From positions 52,980 through 116,979 of the forward strand of contig CBCOTE010000006.1 of NCBI GenBank assembly GCA_965112965.1: DNA of 64,000 nt, read 5' to 3'. The notes beneath the pieces were generated by a model. The model saw only the letters and a program-made list of their open reading frames with translations, was not told where the DNA came from and ran no database searches. This document shows, piece by piece, positions 56,379-63,252 of the stretch. Every line of letters begins with the position of its first letter. Within the stretch, counting starts at the first letter, position 1. Source of the stretch: CBCOTE01 sp965112965 (GTDB lineage Bacteria > Desulfobacterota > Desulfovibrionia > Desulfovibrionales > Desulfovibrionaceae). The translations under genes and the position numbers were made by a program.

Positions 56379-58361
56379 TTATAACATTATAGCCGTGAGT
56401 AGCCAATTGAGTAAACTGGTGGCAGCGAGCGCGGCAATATTGACTGAGACGAGAATCACGGTCGCGTCGCGTCCACCGAGTACTCTGATCATAGCCATCA
56501 CATTGGCGAAGCAGGGTAAGAACATCGTGGTGAGTGTCACCGCAATGATCGTCTGCTTGAAGTCCAGTTCACCCTTGCGGATGAGATCGATAATTACCGC
56601 CGCCGCAGCTTCATGCCGGGCCGCGAGTAAGATGAGAGCATCGATCATTGAAGCTGGTAGCCCCAGCAGTCCTTGGACGATGGGTCCCAATACAGTCTTG
56701 AGGCGCTCCAATAAACCGATGCGGTCCAGAACAAATAGAAAGGCCGCTGCATAGATGAAGACCGCCAGGGACTCTTTAAGGAATGAGAGAAGTTTGTACC
56801 AGGTCTTGGTGACAATAGCCTTAAGATTAGGAATTCGAATAGGGGGCAGTTGTAGGATAAATAGGTCGCGTTCCTCACTCTGCCGCAGAAAGCGGTGCAG
56901 AATGAGCCCGGCTGCTAGTTCCACTACCAACAAGGCAAGGGATGAGATAGCGAAGGCTAAGAGACCCATGCGACCGATAATACTCATATTCAGCCCCATT
57001 TGTCCAGCGCAAGGGATGGCGAAAGCGATAAGGAAAATAGTGATATATTTTTCTCGGCGGGAGGTCATGGTCTTGGCTGTGAGCGTGGCCATGGTCTTGC
57101 AGCCGAAGCCTAGGATAAGGGGCATAATGGCACTACCGCCCAGACCTAAATGACCCAATAACCGACGAGTAAGTACTGAGAGGTTAGGTAGGTAACCTAT
57201 GTCTTCTAATGTGTTAAAAACTAGATAGAATATTGATAGGATGGGCAGAACTGTGAGGAGCGCATTGGCCAACCCCATAGAAATAAGACCGTAGTCCCCA
57301 ATAAGCAGTTCACTCCAGAATCCGTCCGGTAAGATGCGTGTCAGGATATCATGCACAGGCTGCCAGAAGGTTAATCCGAGCCATTCTGAAATACCGTTGG
57401 CTACATCCACTACTAGGATAAAAGTCAAGTATAAAACCACTAAGAGGATGGGAGGTCCAAAAATGGTAGAACGGGTCAGACGGGCGATTGCGTCGAGCAG
57501 GACTATTTTTTGCTTGGTATCCTGCGATCTCTTAATTTGTTGGGCCGGTCGACGTAGCTCTCGTACAATGTCAATATAGGTGGCGTCGATCCAGCGGTTC
57601 CAGGTATTACTTATGATACTCTGGGCATCACCATTAAGCTGTCCTATAATGGTAGCTGCGAGGTCGATTAGTTGTTTTCTGGCACCTTCCTCTAGTCCGG
57701 GGTTGAGGCCAGTAGTGGTGCTACCTAGCAGTAAGCACATAGCCGAGCTGCGGGGATAAGAAAAATTCGGAGGAAATCTTGCGATTAGACTAGCTAGAGC
57801 TTTGTCCACTGCTTCGGGATAGACTAGATTCAGAATCCGGGCCGCCCTAGTCCGCCTTAGTTCCCCAACTAGCTGCCGAGCGTTGGCTGGTTGATTCCGT
57901 TGTATGACTACGGGTACGTCAAAAACACGGGACAGATAGTCGGCTTGGACAAAAATGTTCCGGTCTTCGGCCTCTTCCGTCAGAGTCAGAACTAGAATCA
58001 TGGGCAGGTCTAAAGTCTGTACTTCCAGGACCAAAGATAGCGACTGTTTGAGTCGGGTGGCGTCTACACATAGCAGGAGCACGTCGGGACGCCGATCAAA
58101 TAATGCTTCGCGAATGAGCAGGTTTTGTTCTAGACCTATAAATAGGCTCTGCATCCCAGGTGCGTCGATGATTTCGTAGGAGTTATGTCCCGGAATATGC
58201 CATTTTTGAGCTAAAGGAGCCTGATTAAGGTCTATGGTAGTCAGGGGAGCATTGGCTACTTCAACATAGCGGCCGGTCAAGATCGTAAATAACAAACTTT
58301 TGCCTGAGTTCGGCAAGCCGAGAATGAGGACCTTGCGAACAGCGTATACCGTATTTGACAT
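56379..58361 (-). CDS. feoB: Ferrous iron transporter FeoB, divergent (Mad17-like)
   Basis: 660 residues, shorter than classical FeoB (about 770). The N-terminal G domain has G1 GLPNSGKS and G3 DAPGM, but the G4 position reads LTLTEEAED instead of NMxD, so guanine recognition looks degenerate. The membrane domain (from about 300) has two Gate repeats. The first keeps GFGCKTMATLTAKTM and PCAGQM, the conserved cysteines of the iron path. The second is present but weaker, with LPCFANVMAM. It imports Fe2+ for magnetosome mineral. The gene is divergent from the polyferredoxin gene across 91 bases holding an inverted repeat, and is followed by the DtxR/FeoA gene. Confidence 0.9.
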   Translation of the reverse strand: MSNTVYAVRKVLILGLPNSGKSLLFTILTGRYVEVANAPLTTIDLNQAPLAQKWHIPGHNSYEIIDAPGMQSLFIGLEQNLLIREALFDRRPDVLLLCVDATRLKQSLSLVLEVQTLDLPMILVLTLTEEAEDRNIFVQADYLSRVFDVPVVIQRNQPANARQLVGELRRTRAARILNLVYPEAVDKALASLIARFPPNFSYPRSSAMCLLLGSTTTGLNPGLEEGARKQLIDLAATIIGQLNGDAQSIISNTWNRWIDATYIDIVRELRRPAQQIKRSQDTKQKIVLLDAIARLTRSTIFGPPILLVVLYLTFILVVDVANGISEWLGLTFWQPVHDILTRILPDGFWSELLIGDYGLISMGLANALLTVLPILSIFYLVFNTLEDIGYLPNLSVLTRRLLGHLGLGGSAIMPLILGFGCKTMATLTAKTMTSRREKYITIFLIAFAIPCAGQMGLNMSIIGRMGLLAFAISSLALLVVELAAGLILHRFLRQSEERDLFILQLPPIRIPNLKAIVTKTWYKLLSFLKESLAVFIYAAAFLFVLDRIGLLERLKTVLGPIVQGLLGLPASMIDALILLAARHEAAAAVIIDLIRKGELDFKQTIIAVTLTTMFLPCFANVMAMIRVLGGRDATVILVSVNIAALAATSLLNWLLTAIML

Positions 58362-58378
58362 TATTATCCCTTTCGACC

Positions 58379-58407
58379 AGGCTTCAGATGTCGTACAATT
58401 GAAGCCT
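58379..58407. promoter_or_regulatory. Inverted repeat between divergent feoB and polyferredoxin genes
   Basis: AGGCTTCA (58379-58386) and its exact complement TGAAGCCT (58400-58407), 13 bases apart, in a 91-base divergent promoter region. The form suits a dimeric repressor such as the DtxR/FeoA protein encoded downstream of feoB. The pairing is seen; the regulator is inferred. Confidence 0.5.
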
Positions 58408-58452
58408 CCTCCAACCTAGAATCTACCACTAAAAACTTCCGCCTACGCCTAT

Positions 58453-58911
58453 ATGTCCTATCAAATTACAGAAGATTGTATTGGTTGTGGCGCTTGCGCT
58501 AGAAAATGTCCAGAAGGGGCTATTATTGGCCAGCCAAAAAACCGTCATATTATTGACTCACTCTTCTGCAACGAATGCGGTATTTGTTTTGCTACCTGCA
58601 CTCAAAGCGCTATCCTGAATCCCCAAGGACGACGCTCGCCCCGGAAAGGCAAGACTAGAAAGGCCGACGGCCAGATGGAATTTAAGGCTTGTATTGATAC
58701 AACTATGTGCGCCGCCTGTCAGACATGTTTACTAAATTGTCCTCAAGAGGCCATAACCGTGGTCCGTAAGGGTCTGTTGCGGGGATACCGCTGTACGGTA
58801 GGCTCGGCTCGTTGTATTGGATGTGGCAATTGCGTCAAGCTGTGCATTATGGGAGCCATCTCTCTGGGCGAAGCTATTTTCGATTCTACTGAGACAGACG
58901 ACACGTCTTGA
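58453..58911 (+). CDS. Polyferredoxin with four cysteine clusters
   Basis: 152 residues with four ferredoxin-type motifs: CIGCGACARKCP (9-20), CNECGICFATCTQS (near 39), CAACQTCLLNCP (near 83) and CIGCGNCVKLCIMGA (near 119). The second and fourth have lost the Pro after the last Cys. It should hold three or four [4Fe-4S] clusters and carry electrons in the cytoplasm, perhaps to set the Fe2+/Fe3+ ratio. Ferredoxins (Mad6, Mad9) are regular members of mad clusters. A basic linker joins the two halves. It is divergent from feoB and its last 26 bases overlap the convergent gene at 58886. Confidence 0.88.
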   Translation: MSYQITEDCIGCGACARKCPEGAIIGQPKNRHIIDSLFCNECGICFATCTQSAILNPQGRRSPRKGKTRKADGQMEFKACIDTTMCAACQTCLLNCPQEAITVVRKGLLRGYRCTVGSARCIGCGNCVKLCIMGAISLGEAIFDSTETDDTS

Positions 58912-59146
58912 AAAAGTGGCCGCAATCCGGGCAGCAGCTGAGAATCTCCTTGGCCGTCATCACGTATATGCCGGACATGAAGAGCAACACGCCTATAATG
59001 AGTCCACCTAGCAAACTCAAGATTACGCCAGCACCGATGAGCCAAGGTCCCCACTTGCCGTCGTACTTACGCACTGCAATGATATCCATACGTTTGTTAC
59101 ACTGACTGCATTTTGTCCCGACATAGTGTTTGGGCGTGGATTTCAT
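58886..59146 (-). CDS. Small zinc-ribbon membrane protein
   Basis: 86 residues. CxxC pairs lie near both ends (KCSQCNK at 12-18 and CCPDCGHFF near 73), flanking a hydrophobic stretch of about 33 residues (WGPWLIGAGVILSLLGGLII and onward). The stretch is long enough for a helical hairpin, which would place the two CxxC halves on the same side to form one zinc or iron site. Length and hairpin recall MamI, but the cysteines do not, so I do not name it. It ends convergent with, and overlapping, the polyferredoxin gene. It lies 12 bases after the next gene. Confidence 0.7.
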   Translation of the reverse strand: MKSTPKHYVGTKCSQCNKRMDIIAVRKYDGKWGPWLIGAGVILSLLGGLIIGVLLFMSGIYVMTAKEILSCCPDCGHFFKTCRLSQ

Positions 59147-59158
59147 AGTATATTCAAC

Positions 59159-59497
59159 CTAGTAGCCCTCGCTATTGCGACGTAGTTCACTAACGCCTAT
59201 GGATAGACCCATAGCACCACCTACCACTCCGGCAATCTTGGTAATCACCCCGGCCAAAATAATTTCTCCGGCACTAGCTACTAATGCAATTGTGGCTATA
59301 CCGGCCAAGAGGCCCACGCCACTCCCAACGATTATCTTGGTGCCTACCGAGAGCACGTCGACAACCCCGATATGCCGTTGCCGTAGTAGGTGGTCGTCAT
59401 CATATTCTTCGATTTCAGTTTGTCGCCGCTCTACCATACTATGTCGGCCGCGGATGGCCGTCTTGCTCTGTTCATAAACGTCATATTCTTCGACCAT
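59159..59497 (-). CDS. Glycine-rich hydrophobic membrane protein
   Basis: 112 residues. A polar, Tyr/Glu/Arg-rich N-terminus (about 1-45) precedes two glycine-rich hydrophobic segments (GTKIIVGSGVGLLAGIATIA and GVITKIAGVVGGAMGLSIGV) and a short charged tail. Gly-rich helices of this kind occur in magnetosome membrane proteins such as MamD/Mms families, but no direct match can be shown. The hydrophobic part resembles that of the neighbouring 59509 protein. It sits in a row of small membrane protein genes with gaps of about 12 bases. Confidence 0.7.
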   Translation of the reverse strand: MVEEYDVYEQSKTAIRGRHSMVERRQTEIEEYDDDHLLRQRHIGVVDVLSVGTKIIVGSGVGLLAGIATIALVASAGEIILAGVITKIAGVVGGAMGLSIGVSELRRNSEGY

Positions 59498-59508
59498 GAT
59501 TGTCTCCT

Positions 59509-59940
59509 TTATTGTTCCCGGATATCGTTAAAGTATATAGGCGGGACAAAATATTTACGCCGTTTGTGTAACTTAGCGTGTTCCTCACCTCCTCGAGAAT
59601 TTACGACAATGCTGGTAACCGCCCCGGCCATGCCCGCTCCGGCTACTACCTTGGCCGCGAGCAGAGTTTCGCACATTGCCTTAAGCCCTATGAGGCAAGC
59701 CGCCGATAGACCCACAGCCGAAGTGAATACTCCGGTGCAGACGCCCACGGCCAAAGTTTTGCCTACTCGATCTCGAATGATTTTGTTTTCCCACCATGAC
59801 AGGCGGTCTCTATAGTTATTGTTGCTATGCATGTAGTCATTGCTTTTGTCGTTTTCCTGCATAAATTTATGATGCAGAGTACAGAATTCGGGACTATAGC
59901 CTCTAAGCGAGCAACTCTTGCATTTTACGTATTTCTTCAT
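59509..59940 (-). CDS. Cys/His-motif membrane protein with glycine-rich helices
   Basis: About 143 residues from ATG 59940 (MKKYVKCKSC), with a purine-rich AGAGG just upstream; earlier in-frame ATGs at 59952 and 59967 are less convincing. The N-terminus has CKSC followed by FCTLHHKF, a likely zinc or iron site. An Asn-rich linker leads to two glycine/alanine-rich hydrophobic segments (VGKTLAVGVCTGVFTSAVGL, AAKVVAGAGMAGAVTSIVV) laid out as in the 59159 protein. A basic tail (HAKLHKRRKYF) ends it. Probably a magnetosome membrane protein and a diverged paralogue of its neighbour. Confidence 0.68.
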   Translation of the reverse strand: MKKYVKCKSCSLRGYSPEFCTLHHKFMQENDKSNDYMHSNNNYRDRLSWWENKIIRDRVGKTLAVGVCTGVFTSAVGLSAACLIGLKAMCETLLAAKVVAGAGMAGAVTSIVVNSRGGEEHAKLHKRRKYFVPPIYFNDIREQ

Positions 59941-59977
59941 ACTCCCTCTCATTACACCCTGGCCCATATTTCCTGGG

Positions 59978-60907
59978 CTAAGCCCGGGTAGGCTTGAACT
60001 GGACCAGAACCTGGTCCAGTTCTTTGATTTTTGCTAGCAGTCGGTCGCGGACGTTCAGGGCAATTTGTTGGCCATCTTGAATTGTGCAGCCTGTGCTTAT
60101 CTCAATTTTTAACTCAGCGTGTATCCTGTGACCTACTTGTCTAGTCTGGACTCGATACACCATATGCACGCCATCGATATCGGCTGCGAGGTTTTCGATC
60201 CGTTCCTCATATTGGTCATTCACGGAGCGATCAAGAAGGCCTTGGATAGCCTCCACAAATTTCTTGTATAATGTTTTTATGACAAGCGTCACCACTATGA
60301 GTGTGGCTATGGCATCGAGCCGTGGCGCACCCATCCAGGCGCATAAGGCACAGACAGCCACTACCGCAGCAGCGTAGGCATCGGCCCGATTTGCCCAGGC
60401 GCTGGCCATGATGGTCTGGCTATTGGCCTGGTCAGCCACACAGCGCATGTATTGAAAGAGCAGTTCATTTGCGATGATGGAGACCACGGCTACCAGGATG
60501 GGCGTGAAATCAGTCGTGGAGACCCCAGGATTTATGAGTTGCTTAATGGCTACCACGGCCAGACTCGATGCCATAATTCCGAAGAATAGATATGCGAAAC
60601 CAGCCGCCACGAATTCGATTTTGTCAAATCCGTGAGGGAATCTATTCGTGGCCGGCTTGGTAGTTACCTTTTTAGTGATGAGAATAGAACAGGAAGTAAT
60701 AATACCGCAAATGGACTGGAGCGCGATGGCCAGACAGGCGTTGCTGCCCCTGGTGATACCTACGGCACCCTGGAGCAGAGCTAACAATAGGCTGGCCCAG
60801 ATGCCGAACCAACCTATCCGGACGATGCAGCGCAGGCAGTCGTTGCGCGCTACACATATAGGCTGGGATATTTTTTGTTCTTGCATATCTGATTCGAGCA
60901 TATTCAT
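59978..60907 (-). CDS. mamB: CDF metal transporter, MamB-like
   Basis: 309 residues with about six helices and a C-terminal cytoplasmic domain (from about 215), the cation diffusion facilitator plan. N-terminal NDCLRC matches the CxxC of MamB, and TKPATNRFPHGFDKIEFV and SAWANRADAYAAAVVAV align with MamB. In helix 2 the usual A-D-x-x-H-S-x-x-D reads AIALQSICG, and the first Asp of the helix 5 site is Ala, so most ligands of transport site A are gone. It may serve mainly as a vesicle-forming scaffold, as proposed for MamB. The start lies 2 bases after the stop of the LapA-like gene. Confidence 0.8.
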   Translation of the reverse strand: MNMLESDMQEQKISQPICVARNDCLRCIVRIGWFGIWASLLLALLQGAVGITRGSNACLAIALQSICGIITSCSILITKKVTTKPATNRFPHGFDKIEFVAAGFAYLFFGIMASSLAVVAIKQLINPGVSTTDFTPILVAVVSIIANELLFQYMRCVADQANSQTIMASAWANRADAYAAAVVAVCALCAWMGAPRLDAIATLIVVTLVIKTLYKKFVEAIQGLLDRSVNDQYEERIENLAADIDGVHMVYRVQTRQVGHRIHAELKIEISTGCTIQDGQQIALNVRDRLLAKIKELDQVLVQFKPTRA

Positions 60908-60909
60908 GG

Positions 60910-61182
60910 TTAATTCAGCTCATTGTTAGAGTCAAGAAGTCGATTCTGCATCGAACGTTTGCGGCGTTCGGCCAGAAGCCGACGCTTGAGTTCTTCCTCT
61001 CTGGCCACGCCTACGAAATGGCGGATAAGAAAACCAATTAGGCCGGATAGGAAGATAACGAAGATTAACCGAATTTGTACTGCTTTACCCAATAATAGGT
61101 GTACCGGCACGTGGTCAAAATTATTTAAGGTGAAAAGCACCGCGACCACGGTGACGGCTACGGTCAGAATCGTTCTCAACAT
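60910..61182 (-). CDS. LapA-domain small membrane protein (MamL-like)
   Basis: 90 residues from ATG 61182, preceded by GGAGC; the open frame extends upstream, but that part overlaps another gene. Two membrane helices (ILTVAVTVVAVLFTLNNF and LIFVIFLSGLIGFLIRHFVG), joined by HVPVHLLLGKAVQIR, make a LapA (DUF1049) hairpin. A strongly basic amphipathic tail (ELKRRLLAERRKR) follows. MamL of magnetospirilla has the same plan of two helices plus a basic tail and is needed to form vesicles. This could be the counterpart, though orthology is not shown. It is tightly coupled to the mamB-like gene. Confidence 0.75.
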   Translation of the reverse strand: MLRTILTVAVTVVAVLFTLNNFDHVPVHLLLGKAVQIRLIFVIFLSGLIGFLIRHFVGVAREEELKRRLLAERRKRSMQNRLLDSNNELN

Positions 61183-61252
61183 GGTCCAAGCTCCGTGGGG
61201 ATGCCTGGCTTCGGCCCGGTATTCGGGTATGGTCGGTTCCAATAGCCTGGGT

Positions 61253-61687
61253 TCATTGTGCTGGCCCAGTATAGGCGCGGATGCCTTGTTGTGCACCTGT
61301 AGCTGGTTGTATTGACGCTTCCTGGGCCATAGTACTAGGTAAAGGTCGCCACACTGCCTGGACGTTAGGAAGGCCAAGCCGTATAGTGCCGATTCCGCTG
61401 CCGGCTGGTATTCTAGCGGTACCTGGGATGTTCGTTTCAGGCAGGGGTTGCCAGACCGGCTTCCTGGCCACAGCCGGATGATATATGAATGGCTGTGGCC
61501 CCATGCCCGGTTTCCATTCGCGAGGAGTGAATAGGTCGCCATTAATAGCCGCGGCAACCATGGCCTGCGGGCTTTGCGGTTTGCTGTAGCCATTGGCTAA
61601 CACTACTGAGAGCACCAGGAGTACTCCGGCTAGCGTAGCCGCAATGAGCTGATATGCCTTTGCGCTATTAAACGGTTTTTGTTTCAT
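61253..61687 (-). CDS. Membrane-anchored proline-rich protein
   Basis: 144 residues. One N-terminal membrane helix (about 12-32, AYQLIAATLAGVLLVLSVVL) precedes a Pro/Ala/Gly-rich outer part with repeated short motifs (VWQPLPETNIPG near 80 and VWRPLPSTMAQ near 111), so it probably faces the periplasm or vesicle lumen. The repeated W-x-PLP-x-T motif is striking. There is no haem CxxCH, so it is not a magnetochrome protein. Its 5' end overlaps the NapH-like gene by 20 bases. Unknown family. Confidence 0.68.
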   Translation of the reverse strand: MKQKPFNSAKAYQLIAATLAGVLLVLSVVLANGYSKPQSPQAMVAAAINGDLFTPREWKPGMGPQPFIYHPAVARKPVWQPLPETNIPGTARIPAGSGIGTIRLGLPNVQAVWRPLPSTMAQEASIQPATGAQQGIRAYTGPAQ

Positions 61688-62525
61688 GCTTTTTTTTCCC
61701 GATATTCCATCCCGTGAAGGGTGATACTAGCTTCACATATCCGCACTGTGTGCACTCCAGGCAAAAAATACACTCTCCAGAATTAATCTCCAAAGGGACG
61801 TTGAGATCCATTGGGCAGGTCGTTTCACATAAGGTACAGGCATCACAGTTCTTGTTTATCTCCAGCTGCACCAGGCTGTAGCGGTTGAATAGGGCAAAGA
61901 TAGCTCCCAGCGGACAGACCGTCTTGCAAAATGGCCGCTTAAATAGCATAAAACAGATCAGGAATCCGAACAAGATTGCTAGTGCCATGATAAACATAAG
62001 TCCCGGGTCGGCCGGTAGTACCGGTAGACCAGTGACTGGATTGACTGGATTCCAGAGCACCCAAGGGATACCAGCGGTCATGGTGCCGGCTGGGCAAATC
62101 TTTGAGAACCAGGTTTCTCCGGTTAAAAAAGGAAGAATAATAACGAAAATTAATAGAAATAAATATTTAAGAAGTAGCAATCGCCGTGGCATCTGATATT
62201 TTGGTGATGGGACACGGTGTAGCAAATCTTGTAAGAACCCAAAGGGACATATCCAACCGCAGGCCATACGGCCTACGCATAGGCCCACAAGGCCCAAAAA
62301 ACCCAGTAGCATGTAGGGTATTGCCTGGATGGCCATGAAGTGCTGCAACGTACCGATAGGACAGGAAAATAAGGCCGAAGGACAGGCGTAGCAGTTCAGG
62401 TACGGTACGCATAGACCTTTGTAGAAGTTGGTATTCACCGCTTTATCCACAAAAGAACCGATATAGCCATTGCTAAGCACTGAGCTGGTCAGTTGCATTA
62501 TAGTCCTGAATCTGGAAAGACGCAT
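61668..62525 (-). CDS. NapH/CcoG-like membrane ferredoxin (Mad6-like)
   Basis: About 285 residues from ATG 62525 (behind AAGGA); a TTG at 62549 is less likely. Four or five membrane helices carry the NapH-type motifs CGWICPFGFLQDLLHR and CKTVCPLGAIFALF. A C-terminal ferredoxin domain has CDACTLCETTCPMDL and CIFCLECTQCGY for two [4Fe-4S] clusters. Early Cys pairs (CYACPSALFSCP) may bind another centre. Such proteins pass electrons between quinol and periplasmic or cytoplasmic partners. Here it may set iron redox state at the vesicle membrane. Membrane ferredoxins of this kind are found in mad clusters. Confidence 0.85.
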   Translation of the reverse strand: MRLSRFRTIMQLTSSVLSNGYIGSFVDKAVNTNFYKGLCVPYLNCYACPSALFSCPIGTLQHFMAIQAIPYMLLGFLGLVGLCVGRMACGWICPFGFLQDLLHRVPSPKYQMPRRLLLLKYLFLLIFVIILPFLTGETWFSKICPAGTMTAGIPWVLWNPVNPVTGLPVLPADPGLMFIMALAILFGFLICFMLFKRPFCKTVCPLGAIFALFNRYSLVQLEINKNCDACTLCETTCPMDLNVPLEINSGECIFCLECTQCGYVKLVSPFTGWNIGKKKHETKTV

Positions 62526-62597
62526 GGAAATCCTTATTTCATTTTGCAATTATCGGACGGGTTGGGGCTGGCCGATCTGGCTAGCTGCCGGACCGCC

Positions 62598-63038
62598 TCA
62601 TCCAGCACCAGGAACCCAGGCTGCTGGGACGGCGACAGTAGGCACCATCGAGGTTTTACTTTGTGGAATTCCGGCTCCGGGGAGATATTGGAGCTGCATA
62701 GTTTCGCCACCCACGGGGCACAGAGGTTGGCCTATAGCATTAAACCGAGGTAGGCCTACGACACCATGCACAGGACAGATGTACTGCCCTACCTGTCCGG
62801 CCGTTAGTTGCTGTGGTATAGTCTGCATAGGGACTGTGGCCGTCGCAGTCATAAGCCGGCCGGAAATGACCATCTCCTTCTGCCAGTGATTAAAGCCGTA
62901 TACGCCCCAATAGATGCCCGTGACGACTCCGGCCATTGCCACGATAGATAGCCCAAAAATCGCTAGTGATTGTAATCGTAGGCCTAGATAAGCTTCTAAA
63001 AGTGCCAAGCTGGCTTTTATATCAGTAGGTAGCTTCAT
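62598..63038 (-). CDS. Membrane protein with YHS/heavy-metal-binding-like domain
   Basis: 146 residues. One membrane helix (about 27-50, IFGLSIVAMAGVVTGIYWGV) is followed by a soluble part with YICPVHGVVGLPRFNAIGQP and LCPVGGETM (about 87-115). The spacing C-P-x-H ... C-P-x-x-G-x-x-M resembles the heavy-metal-binding YHS-like domain (CPMHP...CPxCGM) of metal efflux proteins, with the second CxxC reduced to one Cys. It probably binds a metal, perhaps iron, on the lumen side. The C-terminal third is Pro/Val-rich. No haem motif. It lies after the small single-helix gene in the same direction. Confidence 0.7.
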   Translation of the reverse strand: MKLPTDIKASLALLEAYLGLRLQSLAIFGLSIVAMAGVVTGIYWGVYGFNHWQKEMVISGRLMTATATVPMQTIPQQLTAGQVGQYICPVHGVVGLPRFNAIGQPLCPVGGETMQLQYLPGAGIPQSKTSMVPTVAVPAAWVPGAG

Positions 63039-63063
63039 ATTTTTTCCTTTCTGTGTTTCTTAT

Positions 63064-63090
63064 TCCGATTTACGTTATACGTTAATCGGA
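63064..63090. repeat. Inverted repeat in the intergenic region
   Basis: TCCGATT (63064-63070) pairs with AATCGGA (63084-63090), with an inner ACGT/ACGT pair and a three-base loop. It lies in the 86-base gap between the 39-residue gene and the metal-binding-domain gene. No T-run follows, so an operator or mRNA hairpin is more likely than a terminator. Confidence 0.5.
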
Positions 63091-63124
63091 CATGATCAGG
63101 CTAGCCCAGCCCGATGCAGGATTG

Positions 63125-63244
63125 TCAGAGATTCGATCCATTGTACCATGTTTCCTGAAAATCCCCTTGCAGCACGCCTACCACGGTCAAAGTTAACAGG
63201 GCTACAAAAAAGAAACCTACCCAGATTATCCGTATCATATGCAT
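63125..63244 (-). CDS. Small single-helix membrane protein (39 residues)
   Basis: MHMIRIIWVGFFFVALLTLT then VVGVLQGDFQETWYNGSNL: one N-terminal membrane helix and a short polar tail ending at TGA 63125-63127. The first ATG (63244) follows AGGA by six bases; a second ATG at 63238 is possible. It begins 8 bases after the stop of the MamE/MamO-like gene, so translation is probably coupled. Too short for family assignment. Small membrane peptides are common in magnetosome operons. Confidence 0.6.
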   Translation of the reverse strand: MHMIRIIWVGFFFVALLTLTVVGVLQGDFQETWYNGSNL

Positions 63245-63252
63245 ATATATTC

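Noticed and set aside
60910..61593. A 227-residue version of the LapA-like protein starting at 61593
   Set aside because: The first 137 residues lie antiparallel in frame to the proline-rich gene, are Arg/Trp-rich without family match, and a good ATG with ribosome site exists at 61182.
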